Below, one piece after another: positions 23,993 to 32,934 of a stretch of 38,976 nucleotides of DNA. Positions within the stretch are counted from its first letter, which is position 1. The number at the start of each line of letters is the position of its first letter. The notes beneath the pieces were generated by a model. It saw nothing but the letters and a program-made list of their open reading frames with translations. It ran no database searches and was not told the DNA's origin. Source of the stretch: a virus; IMG/VR virus record IMGVR_UViG_3300020165_000052, positions 1 through 38,976 of that record; one strand, written 5' to 3'. A program made the position numbers and the translations under genes.

Positions 23993-24739
23993 TCATTTAC
24001 CCCCCTGTACTGCTTGTTGACCTGGCTGCGGTGTACCTGACAACAAAGAAGCAAGCCTACTTAGACCTTGATAGCTTGCATCCCCCTCTCTTTGTGCCTG
24101 TTCCTGTTGAGCACTACCTGCAGAGCCTAAATAATCCGATTCTTTACCTGCTAGATCTGACATGCCTGTTGTAGAGGACAAAAGGTTACCTGCACCTTGT
24201 GCCCTGGAGGCACGATCTGCTGCTTGAGCATCGTAATCAATTTGAGCAAGGGATCCTGCTAAATTAGCATCTCTTTCTTGACCTAACAAAGCAGCGCGAG
24301 CACCACCTACTTGCCCGGAAGAAGCTAGTTGAGCCCCTGTACCTGCAAAAGCACCTTGAGCATCACGTATAGCCTTAGTTCTTAAGGCTTCGGTACTAGC
24401 TGGACTGAAGGCTCCTTGACCTAATGCTTGATCTTGCATTACGCTTTGACTTGTACCTCCAAGGTTATACTGATCTCCTGCCTTCTTGGATGCACCTTCA
24501 AGAGAACTGATAGCCCCTAACTGATTTTCATTCATTCCTTCTACATTACTAAGGCCACCTGACTCGTAAGCTTCAGTTGCTGCTCCAGCGGCCTTTTCTA
24601 TAAAAGGTCTGTACCAGTCTGGAATAGTTTCTACTGTTTGTGGTGTATTACCGCCGCCACCTTTAAATGTCATAAGTCCAGAGGATCTAGGGTGTAGGTG
24701 ACGCATAGGCGAGAAAGGGTTATATAAACTATTACTCAT
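23993..24739 (-). CDS. Gly/Ala/Gln-rich internal virion protein, 248 aa
   Basis: The product has KGGGGNTPQTVETIPDWYRPFIEKA near its start, then a long helical stretch of Ala, Gly, Gln and Ser (for example AQLASSGQVGGARAALLGQERD). This GGG-x-PxWxRPxIxxA beginning followed by a QxxAI..L pattern is common in phage internal or DNA-ejection proteins. It overlaps the GNAT-like gene upstream by 8 nt and lies one base before the next internal protein, so the genes are one operon. No enzyme motif is present. Confidence 0.68.
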   Translation of the reverse strand: MSNSLYNPFSPMRHLHPRSSGLMTFKGGGGNTPQTVETIPDWYRPFIEKAAGAATEAYESGGLSNVEGMNENQLGAISSLEGASKKAGDQYNLGGTSQSVMQDQALGQGAFSPASTEALRTKAIRDAQGAFAGTGAQLASSGQVGGARAALLGQERDANLAGSLAQIDYDAQAADRASRAQGAGNLLSSTTGMSDLAGKESDYLGSAGSAQQEQAQREGDASYQGLSRLASLLSGTPQPGQQAVQGGK

Positions 24740-25178
24740 TTTTTAACTCCATTGAGTGTACCACGTACACCTCTTTGTATTTTTCGTTTTGAGCTCCTTC
24801 TAATTTGTTAAGAACTCTAGACCAGCCTTTTCTACCATACATTTCAATGCGTCTGCATCCTATACTTCTAGCATAATCTTCTATAGTATGATGGGCCTCT
24901 TTATAGGTGTCCCATCTGCCACCATTAATTCCTGTCGTAGTTATAAGATGAAGAGATTTGTGGGTAGCATAAGTATTAATTTTAGTTATACTTATATTTA
25001 CAATTTTCTCTTCATCCTGAACTGCCCAGCACTGATAGTGTTCTGGGTCTTGTAACCATGTAAGGTAATCGTAAGTAGTAGACTCACCGACACTACTTTT
25101 AAGTGCGCTAGCTATAGCAGATTCTATTGTCCGCCAATGTTCTACAACTTGTTTAGGTGTCAGTAAAATTACTTGCAT
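24732..25178 (-). CDS. GNAT-like acyltransferase-fold protein, 148 aa
   Basis: The product contains a strand INISITKIN, then GRWDTYKEAHHTIEDYARSIGCRRIEMYGRKGW followed by a LNKLEGAQ segment and a terminal strand VYVVHSMELK. The order W..Y.EA...E.YA...GC..IE..GR.GW matches acyltransferase-like phage proteins often encoded between tail-tube and internal-protein genes, the position of T7 gp13. An acetyl-CoA-binding loop (Q/RxxGxG/A) is not evident, so it may be a structural use of the fold. It could also be a virion modifier; the evidence does not separate the two. Confidence 0.6.
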   Translation of the reverse strand: MQVILLTPKQVVEHWRTIESAIASALKSSVGESTTYDYLTWLQDPEHYQCWAVQDEEKIVNISITKINTYATHKSLHLITTTGINGGRWDTYKEAHHTIEDYARSIGCRRIEMYGRKGWSRVLNKLEGAQNEKYKEVYVVHSMELKNE

Positions 25179-25198
25179 TGTTAACCTTTCACTTAGAT

Positions 25199-27589
25199 TT
25201 ATGGGTTGTTTTCTAGAACTTCAACCCTATTGATTAATTCTTGTACTGTAGTATTTAATTCTTGTAATGTAGTATTTAGAGATTGAATCTTTGTGTCCTG
25301 TACTTTTAAAGCCTCTATAAGTAGAGCAACTAGAGGGCCATACCTCACTCTTTTACTGATTTGGGTAGAGCTAATGAGTTCTGGGAATATTAGTTCCAAG
25401 TCTTCAACAAGTAAACCTATATCTTTTTTCTTATCACCTGTCCGGTAGTTGTAAGTATACCCAGTTAAAGCTTTAACCTTATCTATAGGATCGGTGATTT
25501 CTTGAAGATTTTCTTTCTTATCACGCTCTGATGTAACAGTGTCAATAATATCACGTACATCATGCCCTTCATACAAGTTAAAGAATTCAGCCGCACAGAC
25601 AGCACCTTGACCACCTGCAGTACCATTGATCTGTGGTACACCTGATACAGAAATAGTACCCCCTGCACCCGCAGCACCAACAGATGTGGCTGTTAAAACA
25701 CCATCTGTAGTTGCATCCCTTAGGTCAAGTATGACTGTTATGGATTGTCCTGCAATACCACCTGGTGTATATAATGTTGGACCCTTTTGCGCTGAAGTTT
25801 TATCGCCGGTCTGAGAACCACCGCCACCACCAGAGCCGTAGCTTGGCGGAACTGTAGGTGAAGTTGGGGCGGTCATTGAAGAGATGAGTGGTGCGTTGTC
25901 ATCTCCAGCGCGAGTTAACGCACCTATGCCACCGTTTCCACCAGCACCAAAAGGACCTGCTCCTCCTGGAAGACCCCCAAGAAGTCTAGCACCATTCCCA
26001 GAAACATAACCCCCTCCAGAAATCTGCGCTGGGGCTGCACCACCAGTAGCGGTCCAAGTTCTTGTACCAGAGTATCCCGAAGCACCTGTTAGAGTAGCGG
26101 TGGTAGAACCTCCCGCACTCCCTGCAGTTCCATAAGTAAAACTTCCGTAATAGTAACCACCAGCAGACCCACCACTTCCTGCTCCAACAACAACAACTTC
26201 CCAAATAAAACCCTTTGTTAAGGTAACTGTATCATTAGAAGCATCCAGTGTTGTGACAATATTTGTATCAGTTGGATCCATGGCTACACGATTATACGTA
26301 ATAGGCTCAAATATTTTCAAACCTTCTACATCACTATGGATTATTGCCTGCAGTGTTGAATCTTGCAGAGCACCAGAAGGCCCTGTTGTAGAACTGTCTA
26401 CAAGAGATGTCATTGAAAGTTGAAAACCATCTGCGGATGTACCATTAGTAGATGTACGTCCAATAAAAAAGCCATTGTCAGTAAAATCACTATCGCTTGT
26501 TCGACCAGCAAGGAACGCACTTTCAGCACCACTTAAAGACAAGTACTCATCGATGTTTAGCTTATTGGTTGTGATAGTTCCTGTAGCAATATTACCACCA
26601 TCTATAGATGTAAGAGTACTACCGTCTACTGCAAAAGCAGAATCTACTTCGCTAAAAGTAACTAATCCAGAAAAGGATATACCTTTTGTGGGAGTAGAGC
26701 CTGTAGCAGCAGTGCTACCAAAAGGGGCAGTTGTGGCTATGAATACTAAAGTTGATTCGTATACTACATAATCGCTTGTTGCTACCTGAGTTGGCGGGGT
26801 TCTAGACCATCCAGTAGTTATACTATTGAGTGCGCCAGTAGACCAGGTTATAGTTGCGCCGGGTGCATTAGGGACGGGATCAGTATCTAGCACTGATTTA
26901 TAAAGTTTTAACTCTGCAAATCGAGGAGCATCACTACCGGGAGTACCATTACTACCTGAAGATGCAGCAGGGTTTGAAACCCAAGAGCCATTATTAGCCC
27001 AGCTACCTGTACCTTCTGTTTGAACCAATAAAGCAGAGGCTACGTAAATTGATTGTCCTGCTGAAGGGACAGTAGCATTTGCTGTCCAAGATCCTGTATT
27101 TACCGCAATACCTGTTGTGGTATTAAAACCTGCAGTAGAAGCAGGAACAGCTGGGGACGAAGTTCCATTTTGGAATAAGTAAATAGTTTTATAAATATCA
27201 GCATCAGTCCCATCGGCTCCTTTAATTAGAGACCAAGTATAATCACTAGGAGTAGTACTTTCTGTAGGGGTAGTCTTGTTAAACGCAAAGCCAATATAAC
27301 TTTTCCCTACTGATGAATCACTAAGGCCGGAAGTACCTGTAGAATTATCAGCATATTTAACCCAAGTGTAAGTTGTAACACCATCTGTAGCTATTAACAA
27401 ATTAAACACAGTACTGGCGGTAGGAGGAGTTGGTGCTAAGTCTGCTCTGTGTAACACATCATAGAAGTAAGTCCTACTGCCCTGAGTAGTACTAATACTG
27501 CCGCCAGTACTTAAAGTAGAGTAATAACGAGTAAAAGTCTGACCATCTTCTACGTCAGCTATTGCAATATAACCCGTAATTGTTGGCAT
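25199..27589 (-). CDS. Tail spike/fibre-like protein with Gly-rich region and S74 chaperone
   Basis: The 796-aa product starts MPTITGYIAIADVEDG, shared with the next upstream gene. Residues 20-450 are Ser/Thr-rich beta-type repeats, including SIDGGNIATGTITTNKL, common in tail tip and host-specificity proteins. Residues about 465-620 are Gly-rich, in the manner of polyglycine adhesins such as T4-type gp38. The C-terminal 110 residues (687-796) form a peptidase S74 intramolecular chaperone: SERDKKENL with Ser687 and Lys at +5, then GYTYNYR and IGLLVEDLELIFPELI, ending in a coiled coil. S74 domains fold the trimer and then cut themselves off before the Ser. Confidence 0.8.
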   Translation of the reverse strand: MPTITGYIAIADVEDGQTFTRYYSTLSTGGSISTTQGSRTYFYDVLHRADLAPTPPTASTVFNLLIATDGVTTYTWVKYADNSTGTSGLSDSSVGKSYIGFAFNKTTPTESTTPSDYTWSLIKGADGTDADIYKTIYLFQNGTSSPAVPASTAGFNTTTGIAVNTGSWTANATVPSAGQSIYVASALLVQTEGTGSWANNGSWVSNPAASSGSNGTPGSDAPRFAELKLYKSVLDTDPVPNAPGATITWSTGALNSITTGWSRTPPTQVATSDYVVYESTLVFIATTAPFGSTAATGSTPTKGISFSGLVTFSEVDSAFAVDGSTLTSIDGGNIATGTITTNKLNIDEYLSLSGAESAFLAGRTSDSDFTDNGFFIGRTSTNGTSADGFQLSMTSLVDSSTTGPSGALQDSTLQAIIHSDVEGLKIFEPITYNRVAMDPTDTNIVTTLDASNDTVTLTKGFIWEVVVVGAGSGGSAGGYYYGSFTYGTAGSAGGSTTATLTGASGYSGTRTWTATGGAAPAQISGGGYVSGNGARLLGGLPGGAGPFGAGGNGGIGALTRAGDDNAPLISSMTAPTSPTVPPSYGSGGGGGSQTGDKTSAQKGPTLYTPGGIAGQSITVILDLRDATTDGVLTATSVGAAGAGGTISVSGVPQINGTAGGQGAVCAAEFFNLYEGHDVRDIIDTVTSERDKKENLQEITDPIDKVKALTGYTYNYRTGDKKKDIGLLVEDLELIFPELISSTQISKRVRYGPLVALLIEALKVQDTKIQSLNTTLQELNTTVQELINRVEVLENNP

Positions 27590-27600
27590 AAGTTATCTCC

Positions 27601-28653
27601 TTAAAATGAAATTTCGCAGGTTACTTGTCGAGAGGACCCGTCGGGTACATCTCCTGCCGACACTTTAACACTAGCGCTTGTAGTTCCCTGCCCCGAACCT
27701 TGAGTAGCAGACGGAGTAAAAGTAGCACCATTTAGCTTCCATAAGTAAGTTATTCCTGAAGTGATTTCTGTACCACCTCGATATAGTCTTGCAGTAAGGT
27801 TAGCCTCGCCTGAGTTATTTTTAAATACAGTAGCGTTTGTTGTTTCAATAACAACTTGATATCCACCTTCTGCGTCTCTTAATTTAACGATAGACACTTG
27901 ATCTATACGATTAGTATCTCTAGTTACCCTGTAAGTAACTACATTATCTGTACCTGCAACCGATTGATACTCAGCTGGAGTAATCGTTAAACTTTGATTA
28001 TTAGTACCACTTACAGTGCCTTGCCCTGAACCGATAGCTACAAAAGAACCCGAGTATCCCGCCCGGTAAGACCATGATCCCCCGGCATCTCCGGTATCAA
28101 AGTTTTGATAATCAGCTTCAATAACAATATCTGTTTCACCAGTTTTAGGATTAGTTGCGCCAAATTCATAAAGCATAGTTTGTCTGCTTGGTGTAATACG
28201 TACAACTTTAGCAGAACCGCCTCGGGCCTTAGCTAGACTAATAATTCTATTATAAGGAATAAGAGTTCCTGATATATTTACAATAACAGGAACTACAATA
28301 AGAGCTGAGTCTGGATTTGACTCTCCTGCATCAGCAAAGCCAGCACTTCCTGCTGTATCTGATACTGTTAATCTAGCTTGGCTGTTGACGGAAGCAACAG
28401 AGGTAGTAAGACCTGCTACAGTTGTAATTGAACCTATAGCATACTCGTCGGTACCAGGAGAAGTTCCTGTTACATAAGTATGTTGGGTAGTACCTGCATA
28501 AACAGCTACATCTGAGGAAAAACCAGATAAGCTTGGGACTCCACCGTCAGGGTCTGCAGTAAATGTGTGTGATTCGTTAGTGAAGACGATAGTTGCGCCT
28601 GTAACACCATCAACGAGATCCGCAATGGTAATATTACCTGTAATTGTAGGCAT
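27601..28653 (-). CDS. Tail protein with C-terminal Ig-like domain, 350 aa
   Basis: The N-terminus MPTITGNITIADLVDG is nearly the same as that of the 796-aa neighbour, so one arose from the other or both share a virion-docking peptide. The protein is beta-rich throughout. Residues about 265-350 (VVIETTNATVFKNNSGEANL, then LYRGGTEITSGITYLWKLNG) fit an Ig-like fold of the type found in phage tail and baseplate-tip proteins. Ig-like domains often bind cell-surface glycans. The start has AGGAGA 5-6 nt upstream. Confidence 0.65.
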   Translation of the reverse strand: MPTITGNITIADLVDGVTGATIVFTNESHTFTADPDGGVPSLSGFSSDVAVYAGTTQHTYVTGTSPGTDEYAIGSITTVAGLTTSVASVNSQARLTVSDTAGSAGFADAGESNPDSALIVVPVIVNISGTLIPYNRIISLAKARGGSAKVVRITPSRQTMLYEFGATNPKTGETDIVIEADYQNFDTGDAGGSWSYRAGYSGSFVAIGSGQGTVSGTNNQSLTITPAEYQSVAGTDNVVTYRVTRDTNRIDQVSIVKLRDAEGGYQVVIETTNATVFKNNSGEANLTARLYRGGTEITSGITYLWKLNGATFTPSATQGSGQGTTSASVKVSAGDVPDGSSRQVTCEISF

Positions 28654-28662
28654 TATGTTCTC

Positions 28663-29211
28663 CTATGTATATGTTAATTCGCAAGTAAAGGCATCTTCAC
28701 CTTGGTCTGCAATATCTGTTGCGTCAATAAGTAAAGCACGAGAGGTCGGGCCAGTGTCCGTTCTTTGTACTGTACTTGAGGTGAAGTTGGCACTACCGTT
28801 TTTACGCCATACGTAGGTGTACTCTAAATGGGAATCATAATTTCTTGCTAAGTTATCGATATATAAAGTAGCAACCAAGGCCTTTACACTGCCTGAGTTA
28901 TTCCTGAAGTTATTTGCGGTACTAGGCCAACCAGAGGGGTCTGTTCCTACCGCTCCTGGTGTAACACAGTTTATTCCAATCGTGTGAGTCTCACTTACTT
29001 TAGACTTTTCCCACAGTGTACCTGTAAATATCCAAATACTGTCGGTATCATGAGAATATATAATATCTCCTAAAGATCCAGTTTCATTAGGTGCAGGATC
29101 TAAGTCTCTTACATATAAAGATGTGTTACCTCCTAGCTGAGATATAATACTGTTAAGAGCATCTCGGGTAGCTTTATCTCTAATGCTACTGGGGATAAAT
29201 ATATTAGCCAT
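28663..29211 (-). CDS. Tail protein with Ig-like fold, 182 aa
   Basis: The product starts with a helix MANIFIPSSIRDKATRDALNS, a likely attachment or trimerisation segment, then DPAPNETGSLGDIIYSHDTDSIWIFTGTLWEK, a pattern common at fibre N-termini. The second half (about 75-182) is beta-rich with TYVWRKNG and a final DAFTCELTYT that matches an Ig-like edge strand. It overlaps the stop of the 550-aa gene by one base (TAATG). Three successive genes here appear to build one host-contact structure. Confidence 0.6.
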   Translation of the reverse strand: MANIFIPSSIRDKATRDALNSIISQLGGNTSLYVRDLDPAPNETGSLGDIIYSHDTDSIWIFTGTLWEKSKVSETHTIGINCVTPGAVGTDPSGWPSTANNFRNNSGSVKALVATLYIDNLARNYDSHLEYTYVWRKNGSANFTSSTVQRTDTGPTSRALLIDATDIADQGEDAFTCELTYT

Positions 29212-30863
29212 TAACGTTTACCTCCAGTAGAGACCTCTACATCAAACCCAGTTATCTTAGGGTTGATAGTGCTGTTCATTGAAAGCTCAATATCGTAGTA
29301 CCTACCATTTAGTCGGTAGTCTTCTTTATGTTTAGTGCTGGGATTAAATGTTCTAGAAGAACTATCTGAGCTAGAAACTGCTATTTGATCACTGTCTTTT
29401 ACTACCGAGTTTGCCATAACAGAGTTTTTAGATACTACTGCGCACCTAAAACTCGCCTCTCCTTTAGGGTATACTGAAGATATCTTTTTAGTTACTGTTT
29501 CATCACCCAAGTTGTTATCTAAAAATTGTACCCAACCTGAGCTTACATAAGTACCGCCTGCCCGTTCATCTCCTAGCTGAAATATCCCTGCTTTACCCCA
29601 AGCAAAAATAAGGACCTTACCATTAAGTTCACTTTCAGTTATATTTCTAACTCCGTCAGTGCCTACTGTAGGTAAATCTCTTTTGTACCAGGTATTGTTT
29701 TTATAATTGTAACAAAAGGCTTTGTCACAGCCAGTAGTATTTCCAGTACGATTAATTGAACTATAACACACCCATACCTCTTTGTCTGATGCATGATGAA
29801 AAACAAAGGCTCTATCTCTTGCAGCAGGGTCTACGTCTGTGTATAAAGACCCTTCAATACGGCCCCTAGAAATATTTTCTTTATTAGGCCCACCATCATG
29901 TAAGTATATTCCGTAGTTACCCACTACAAAGTGTCTACCATTACCAATGTCTGCAAAGCAACCTGGACTATATAATCCATCATCATCAAAAAGAAGCCTA
30001 CCAACTAAATAGAGAGGGTTTCCTGAGTCTTGATACTGTAAAACAGCATCCTCTTTATATACAATTAAATACTCACCTAGTTCAGCGGCATCAAGTATTT
30101 CTCCAACTGACTCAGTAACAATATCATCTCCTGCAGAGTTTGTTGATCTTGCCACAAAATCAATTCCACTTAGAGTACCTAGAGCGGTGATTGGTGTGGA
30201 CCAGATTAAAGAAACATTACCTAAATTTTCTGAACCGGTATAAGAACCGTCACCATTTAATGCAATAATACGATTGTTATAAGTTAATAACCTTTGAGCA
30301 GTAGTGCCTGCAATCCATCCAGTTAAGGGGAAGGCTGCATAATTATTTAACTGCCCAGTAAGGCTTGCATCATTGTCAATATCTATTTGAGTTATTCTAC
30401 GTAACTCTCGAGGGGCAGAAGCCCCGTCATTTGCTATAACAATATCATTAAACGAAAAAAGGTCAATATTAAACCTGGCGTTATCGTCTAAAGGAGTGAC
30501 TGCAGTAGACCCTGTTATGGATGTAGATCCTGAGTCAGTTATATCTTCTACTATCTGGAAAGTTAAGTTCAACCCATCAGAGTCTGTTTCATAGAGATAA
30601 ACAAAGTTAAGTGTATCTTCTCCCGTAGGAGTCCACTGAGTCATAGCGTAAATGTTTCTAGGGTTGGCACCAGTATTAACTGCGTACCCACCTCCAATAT
30701 TATTAGCATTATCTGTTCTGGTCATATCGAAAACACCTTGAAGGGAGCCATCGAAAGGCCGCATATTAAGCCCTCTAGCGAAGGTAGTAAGGCTTTGCTT
30801 TTGAGCGGGGGTATCTGAGTTTAAGCCCCCAATACCTACCTCCCCTAATTCTATTCTGGGCAT
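29211..30863 (-). CDS. Tail hub/nozzle-like beta-propeller protein, 550 aa
   Basis: The product starts MPRIELGEVGIGGLNSDTP, followed by NMRPFDGSLQGV, and contains repeated beta-blade motifs such as RLLTYNNRIIALN, GEYLIVYKEDAVLQY, GLYSPGCFADIGNGRHFVVGNYGIYLHDG and NYKNNTWYKRDLP. Repeats of this kind (strand-turn-strand with W/Y and GxYxHDG) suggest the beta-propeller of podovirus nozzle or DNA-stabilisation proteins such as T7 gp12 and P22 gp10. These seal the tail tube before ejection. The assignment is by pattern and position among tail genes; the length (550) is in the P22 gp10 range. Confidence 0.6.
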   Translation of the reverse strand: MPRIELGEVGIGGLNSDTPAQKQSLTTFARGLNMRPFDGSLQGVFDMTRTDNANNIGGGYAVNTGANPRNIYAMTQWTPTGEDTLNFVYLYETDSDGLNLTFQIVEDITDSGSTSITGSTAVTPLDDNARFNIDLFSFNDIVIANDGASAPRELRRITQIDIDNDASLTGQLNNYAAFPLTGWIAGTTAQRLLTYNNRIIALNGDGSYTGSENLGNVSLIWSTPITALGTLSGIDFVARSTNSAGDDIVTESVGEILDAAELGEYLIVYKEDAVLQYQDSGNPLYLVGRLLFDDDGLYSPGCFADIGNGRHFVVGNYGIYLHDGGPNKENISRGRIEGSLYTDVDPAARDRAFVFHHASDKEVWVCYSSINRTGNTTGCDKAFCYNYKNNTWYKRDLPTVGTDGVRNITESELNGKVLIFAWGKAGIFQLGDERAGGTYVSSGWVQFLDNNLGDETVTKKISSVYPKGEASFRCAVVSKNSVMANSVVKDSDQIAVSSSDSSSRTFNPSTKHKEDYRLNGRYYDIELSMNSTINPKITGFDVEVSTGGKR

Positions 30864-30864
30864 A

Positions 30865-31071
30865 TTATTCTTCCTCCAAGTTAATTCCTAATTGTTTATA
30901 CTTTCTTCGAGCACACCTTAATCGAAATGCTCGAAGCCTTGCATTAACTCTTCTTTTTCTTTTCCAAGGTCTAGCAACCTCTTGGCTATCAGATCTCGCA
31001 ACCACCTGCTGTGCAAGCGAGGGTCTGCGCACCTTCTGTATTGTCTTCCTGCTCATATATTGAGAGTTCAT
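30865..31071 (-). CDS. Small very basic protein overlapping the reductase gene, 68 aa
   Basis: The frame from ATG at 31071 (or 31056, MSRKTIQK) overlaps the last 83 nt (68 nt from the second start) of the reductase gene in another frame and continues through the gap to the hub gene start. The product is rich in Arg and Lys (RPWKRKRRVNARLRAFRLRC, then RRKYKQLGINLEEE). No ribosome-binding site is obvious, so expression is uncertain. The gap of 125 nt would otherwise be empty, and the last codons carry the GGAGG used by the next gene. It could bind nucleic acid. No family is recognised. Confidence 0.45.
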   Translation of the reverse strand: MNSQYMSRKTIQKVRRPSLAQQVVARSDSQEVARPWKRKRRVNARLRAFRLRCARRKYKQLGINLEEE

Positions 31072-32848
31072 TCCAGTTGATTGACGATGGAAATTCTGAG
31101 AGTGCTGCATTATATTCCTTTTCAGAAACAGGCTGATAAGGTGCTTGCTCATACGAATGCTCGGAGTAAGGCAAGAACGATACACCTGTAAGGTGATCGA
31201 AATTATCATATACCCAGGCTCCCACTTCTAACCACTCATCTTCTTTCACATACACAGTAATAGATACAGAGTGTTCTGCCCAGTTCTGTTTTAATTTCAA
31301 CCATAATTTCAATTGCTCAATAGCACTAAGATCATCTGCCATAATAGAGCCTTGTGGGCTTGCAATGGGGAAAGAGAATACAGTAGTACTATCTGGTTTC
31401 ATAAAACAAGGTTCACTAGGAACCCCCGAAGTTTTCATAAAGTCAGTAAGAGGATCTTTATTATCTCCACGTACTGTTCTAATGTAGTGTTTAGCAAAGC
31501 GACCATGAATACCAGAAGAACTGTTAACCAGTTGACTTACAGTACCCGAAGGTTTAATTGTAGTAATAGCTGTTGAGGCAGGAATGTTAAGCTTGTGTGC
31601 CCACTCTTCGTTAATCTCTACAGCGTAATCACGTAGTTCTTTAATTTGATCTTCAGTAGCATTAATAATAGCAGGACAATCACATACCCCAGTAAGGGAT
31701 ACCCCTAACAAACGTTCTTCTTCTGTATTTATTTTCCAAATACTACGAAGGTAAGGGAAGTTAGTTAAGGTAGATTGAAGTGTGCCAAGGATAGTTGCCA
31801 CTCGAATTTTATTTTTAATTGTATCAAGAGTATCTTCTGATCGAAGTACTACCTCTGTTAGGTTACAGAACTGATTTGATCTGAGAGCAATCTCTGCACA
31901 CGGGTTGGTCCCATGAATTTTATCAGAGTCTCTACGATCAGGAGCACTCTTTTGTGCACCATACCTACTGTAGATACCTCGTTCACCTGACTTAGATTCA
32001 ATAAGCGCTGTCCACTCTTTAATGAATGTAAGTGAATCAGGTTTCTGTAGGTATACAGCAGAGTTATTAGCAAGAGCACGATGAGAACTTCCTTCCCACC
32101 ATTGCCCTGACTTAGCGTTCTGCATCGAGTGGTCACCAAGATCACTTAAAGATATCATAGCAGATCTACGTACACCACCTACCACTACAATCTCACCAAT
32201 CTTACACATAAGATCGTGACACTCCAGTGGAGTTAGTTTGCGTCCTGCTGCCTTCTTGAATAAATTCGTAGTAAACTCAAGTAGTTCTTTAAGTGGCTCG
32301 GGACCACTCGCACGTCCTCCCATTGTTTTTAGCTTAGCACCTGCTGGTCTAACTTTAGAGTAATCAAAAGAATGTACTCTTCCCAGATAGAGGTCAGCAA
32401 TATGTTTACGAAGTGCTTTAGACCACCCTTCTTTAGAGTCCTCAATAGAGATTACTCGGCCAGAAAGTTCAAAGTGATCATTAACAATGGGTAGCTTATT
32501 AACATCAATAGCTTCCACAGAAAAGCCAACACCCGTACCACACATAAGGATATACATAGCCTCATCAAATGCACGGGAAGTATCCACCTTAAGGTAGGAA
32601 CAGTTATAACCTGTAATATTATTACGTTCAAGAGCAGGGCCACTAGCCCACATAGCTCTCATGGATGGCATGGTACCGAGAGAAGAAATAGAAGAAGTTA
32701 ACTCCTTGTATAGCTTATCACTTATCATACCCTTCCAAGTAGACATATAACGATTAACTGTTTCATCCCAGGTTTCTCTACGTTGTTCTGTTTCTAACCA
32801 ACGAGAGTAACGAGAAAGGTGAATAAATGTTTGGTAGTCTGTGGTCAT
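30989..32848 (-). CDS. Ribonucleoside-triphosphate reductase, adenosylcobalamin-dependent (class II, monomeric)
   Basis: The 619-aa protein matches the monomeric class II enzyme of Lactobacillus leichmannii in its catalytic residues. C83 (GYNCSYLK) pairs with C328 (QFCNL). The thiyl radical Cys C317 and E319 are in NPCAEI. A C-terminal pair C612/C617 (CTAGGC) shuttles electrons. The spacings C317-C328 (11) and C612-C617 (5) equal those in the Lactobacillus enzyme (739 aa). GTGVGF and GGVRRSA are also conserved. It makes dNTPs from NTPs using B12 supplied by the host. The gene lies inside the structural arm instead of the replication arm and has its own leader with a hairpin and promoter-like site. 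Confidence 0.93.
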   Translation of the reverse strand: MTTDYQTFIHLSRYSRWLETEQRRETWDETVNRYMSTWKGMISDKLYKELTSSISSLGTMPSMRAMWASGPALERNNITGYNCSYLKVDTSRAFDEAMYILMCGTGVGFSVEAIDVNKLPIVNDHFELSGRVISIEDSKEGWSKALRKHIADLYLGRVHSFDYSKVRPAGAKLKTMGGRASGPEPLKELLEFTTNLFKKAAGRKLTPLECHDLMCKIGEIVVVGGVRRSAMISLSDLGDHSMQNAKSGQWWEGSSHRALANNSAVYLQKPDSLTFIKEWTALIESKSGERGIYSRYGAQKSAPDRRDSDKIHGTNPCAEIALRSNQFCNLTEVVLRSEDTLDTIKNKIRVATILGTLQSTLTNFPYLRSIWKINTEEERLLGVSLTGVCDCPAIINATEDQIKELRDYAVEINEEWAHKLNIPASTAITTIKPSGTVSQLVNSSSGIHGRFAKHYIRTVRGDNKDPLTDFMKTSGVPSEPCFMKPDSTTVFSFPIASPQGSIMADDLSAIEQLKLWLKLKQNWAEHSVSITVYVKEDEWLEVGAWVYDNFDHLTGVSFLPYSEHSYEQAPYQPVSEKEYNAALSEFPSSINWNELSIYEQEDNTEGAQTLACTAGGCEI

Positions 32849-32869
32849 CTGTGTTTCTCCTTAGATAAC

Positions 32870-32903
32870 TAAGTTATACCTGTGTTTCCTTAAGTATAAC
32901 TTA
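32870..32903 (-). promoter_or_regulatory. Hairpin in the reductase leader
   Basis: Read on the minus strand, TAAGTTATAC and GTATAACTTA form a 10-bp perfect stem around a 14-nt loop that contains TTAAGGAAACACAG. Nearly the same string, TAAGGAGAAACACAG, stands directly before the reductase ATG. The ribosome-binding region is thus duplicated, one copy being held in the loop. An AT-rich tract (TATTATATATTATATAAG) lies just upstream. No cobalamin riboswitch signature is present in the 103-nt leader. Confidence 0.55.
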
Positions 32904-32934
32904 TATAATATATAATAGTAGGGAAGGAGGGTTT

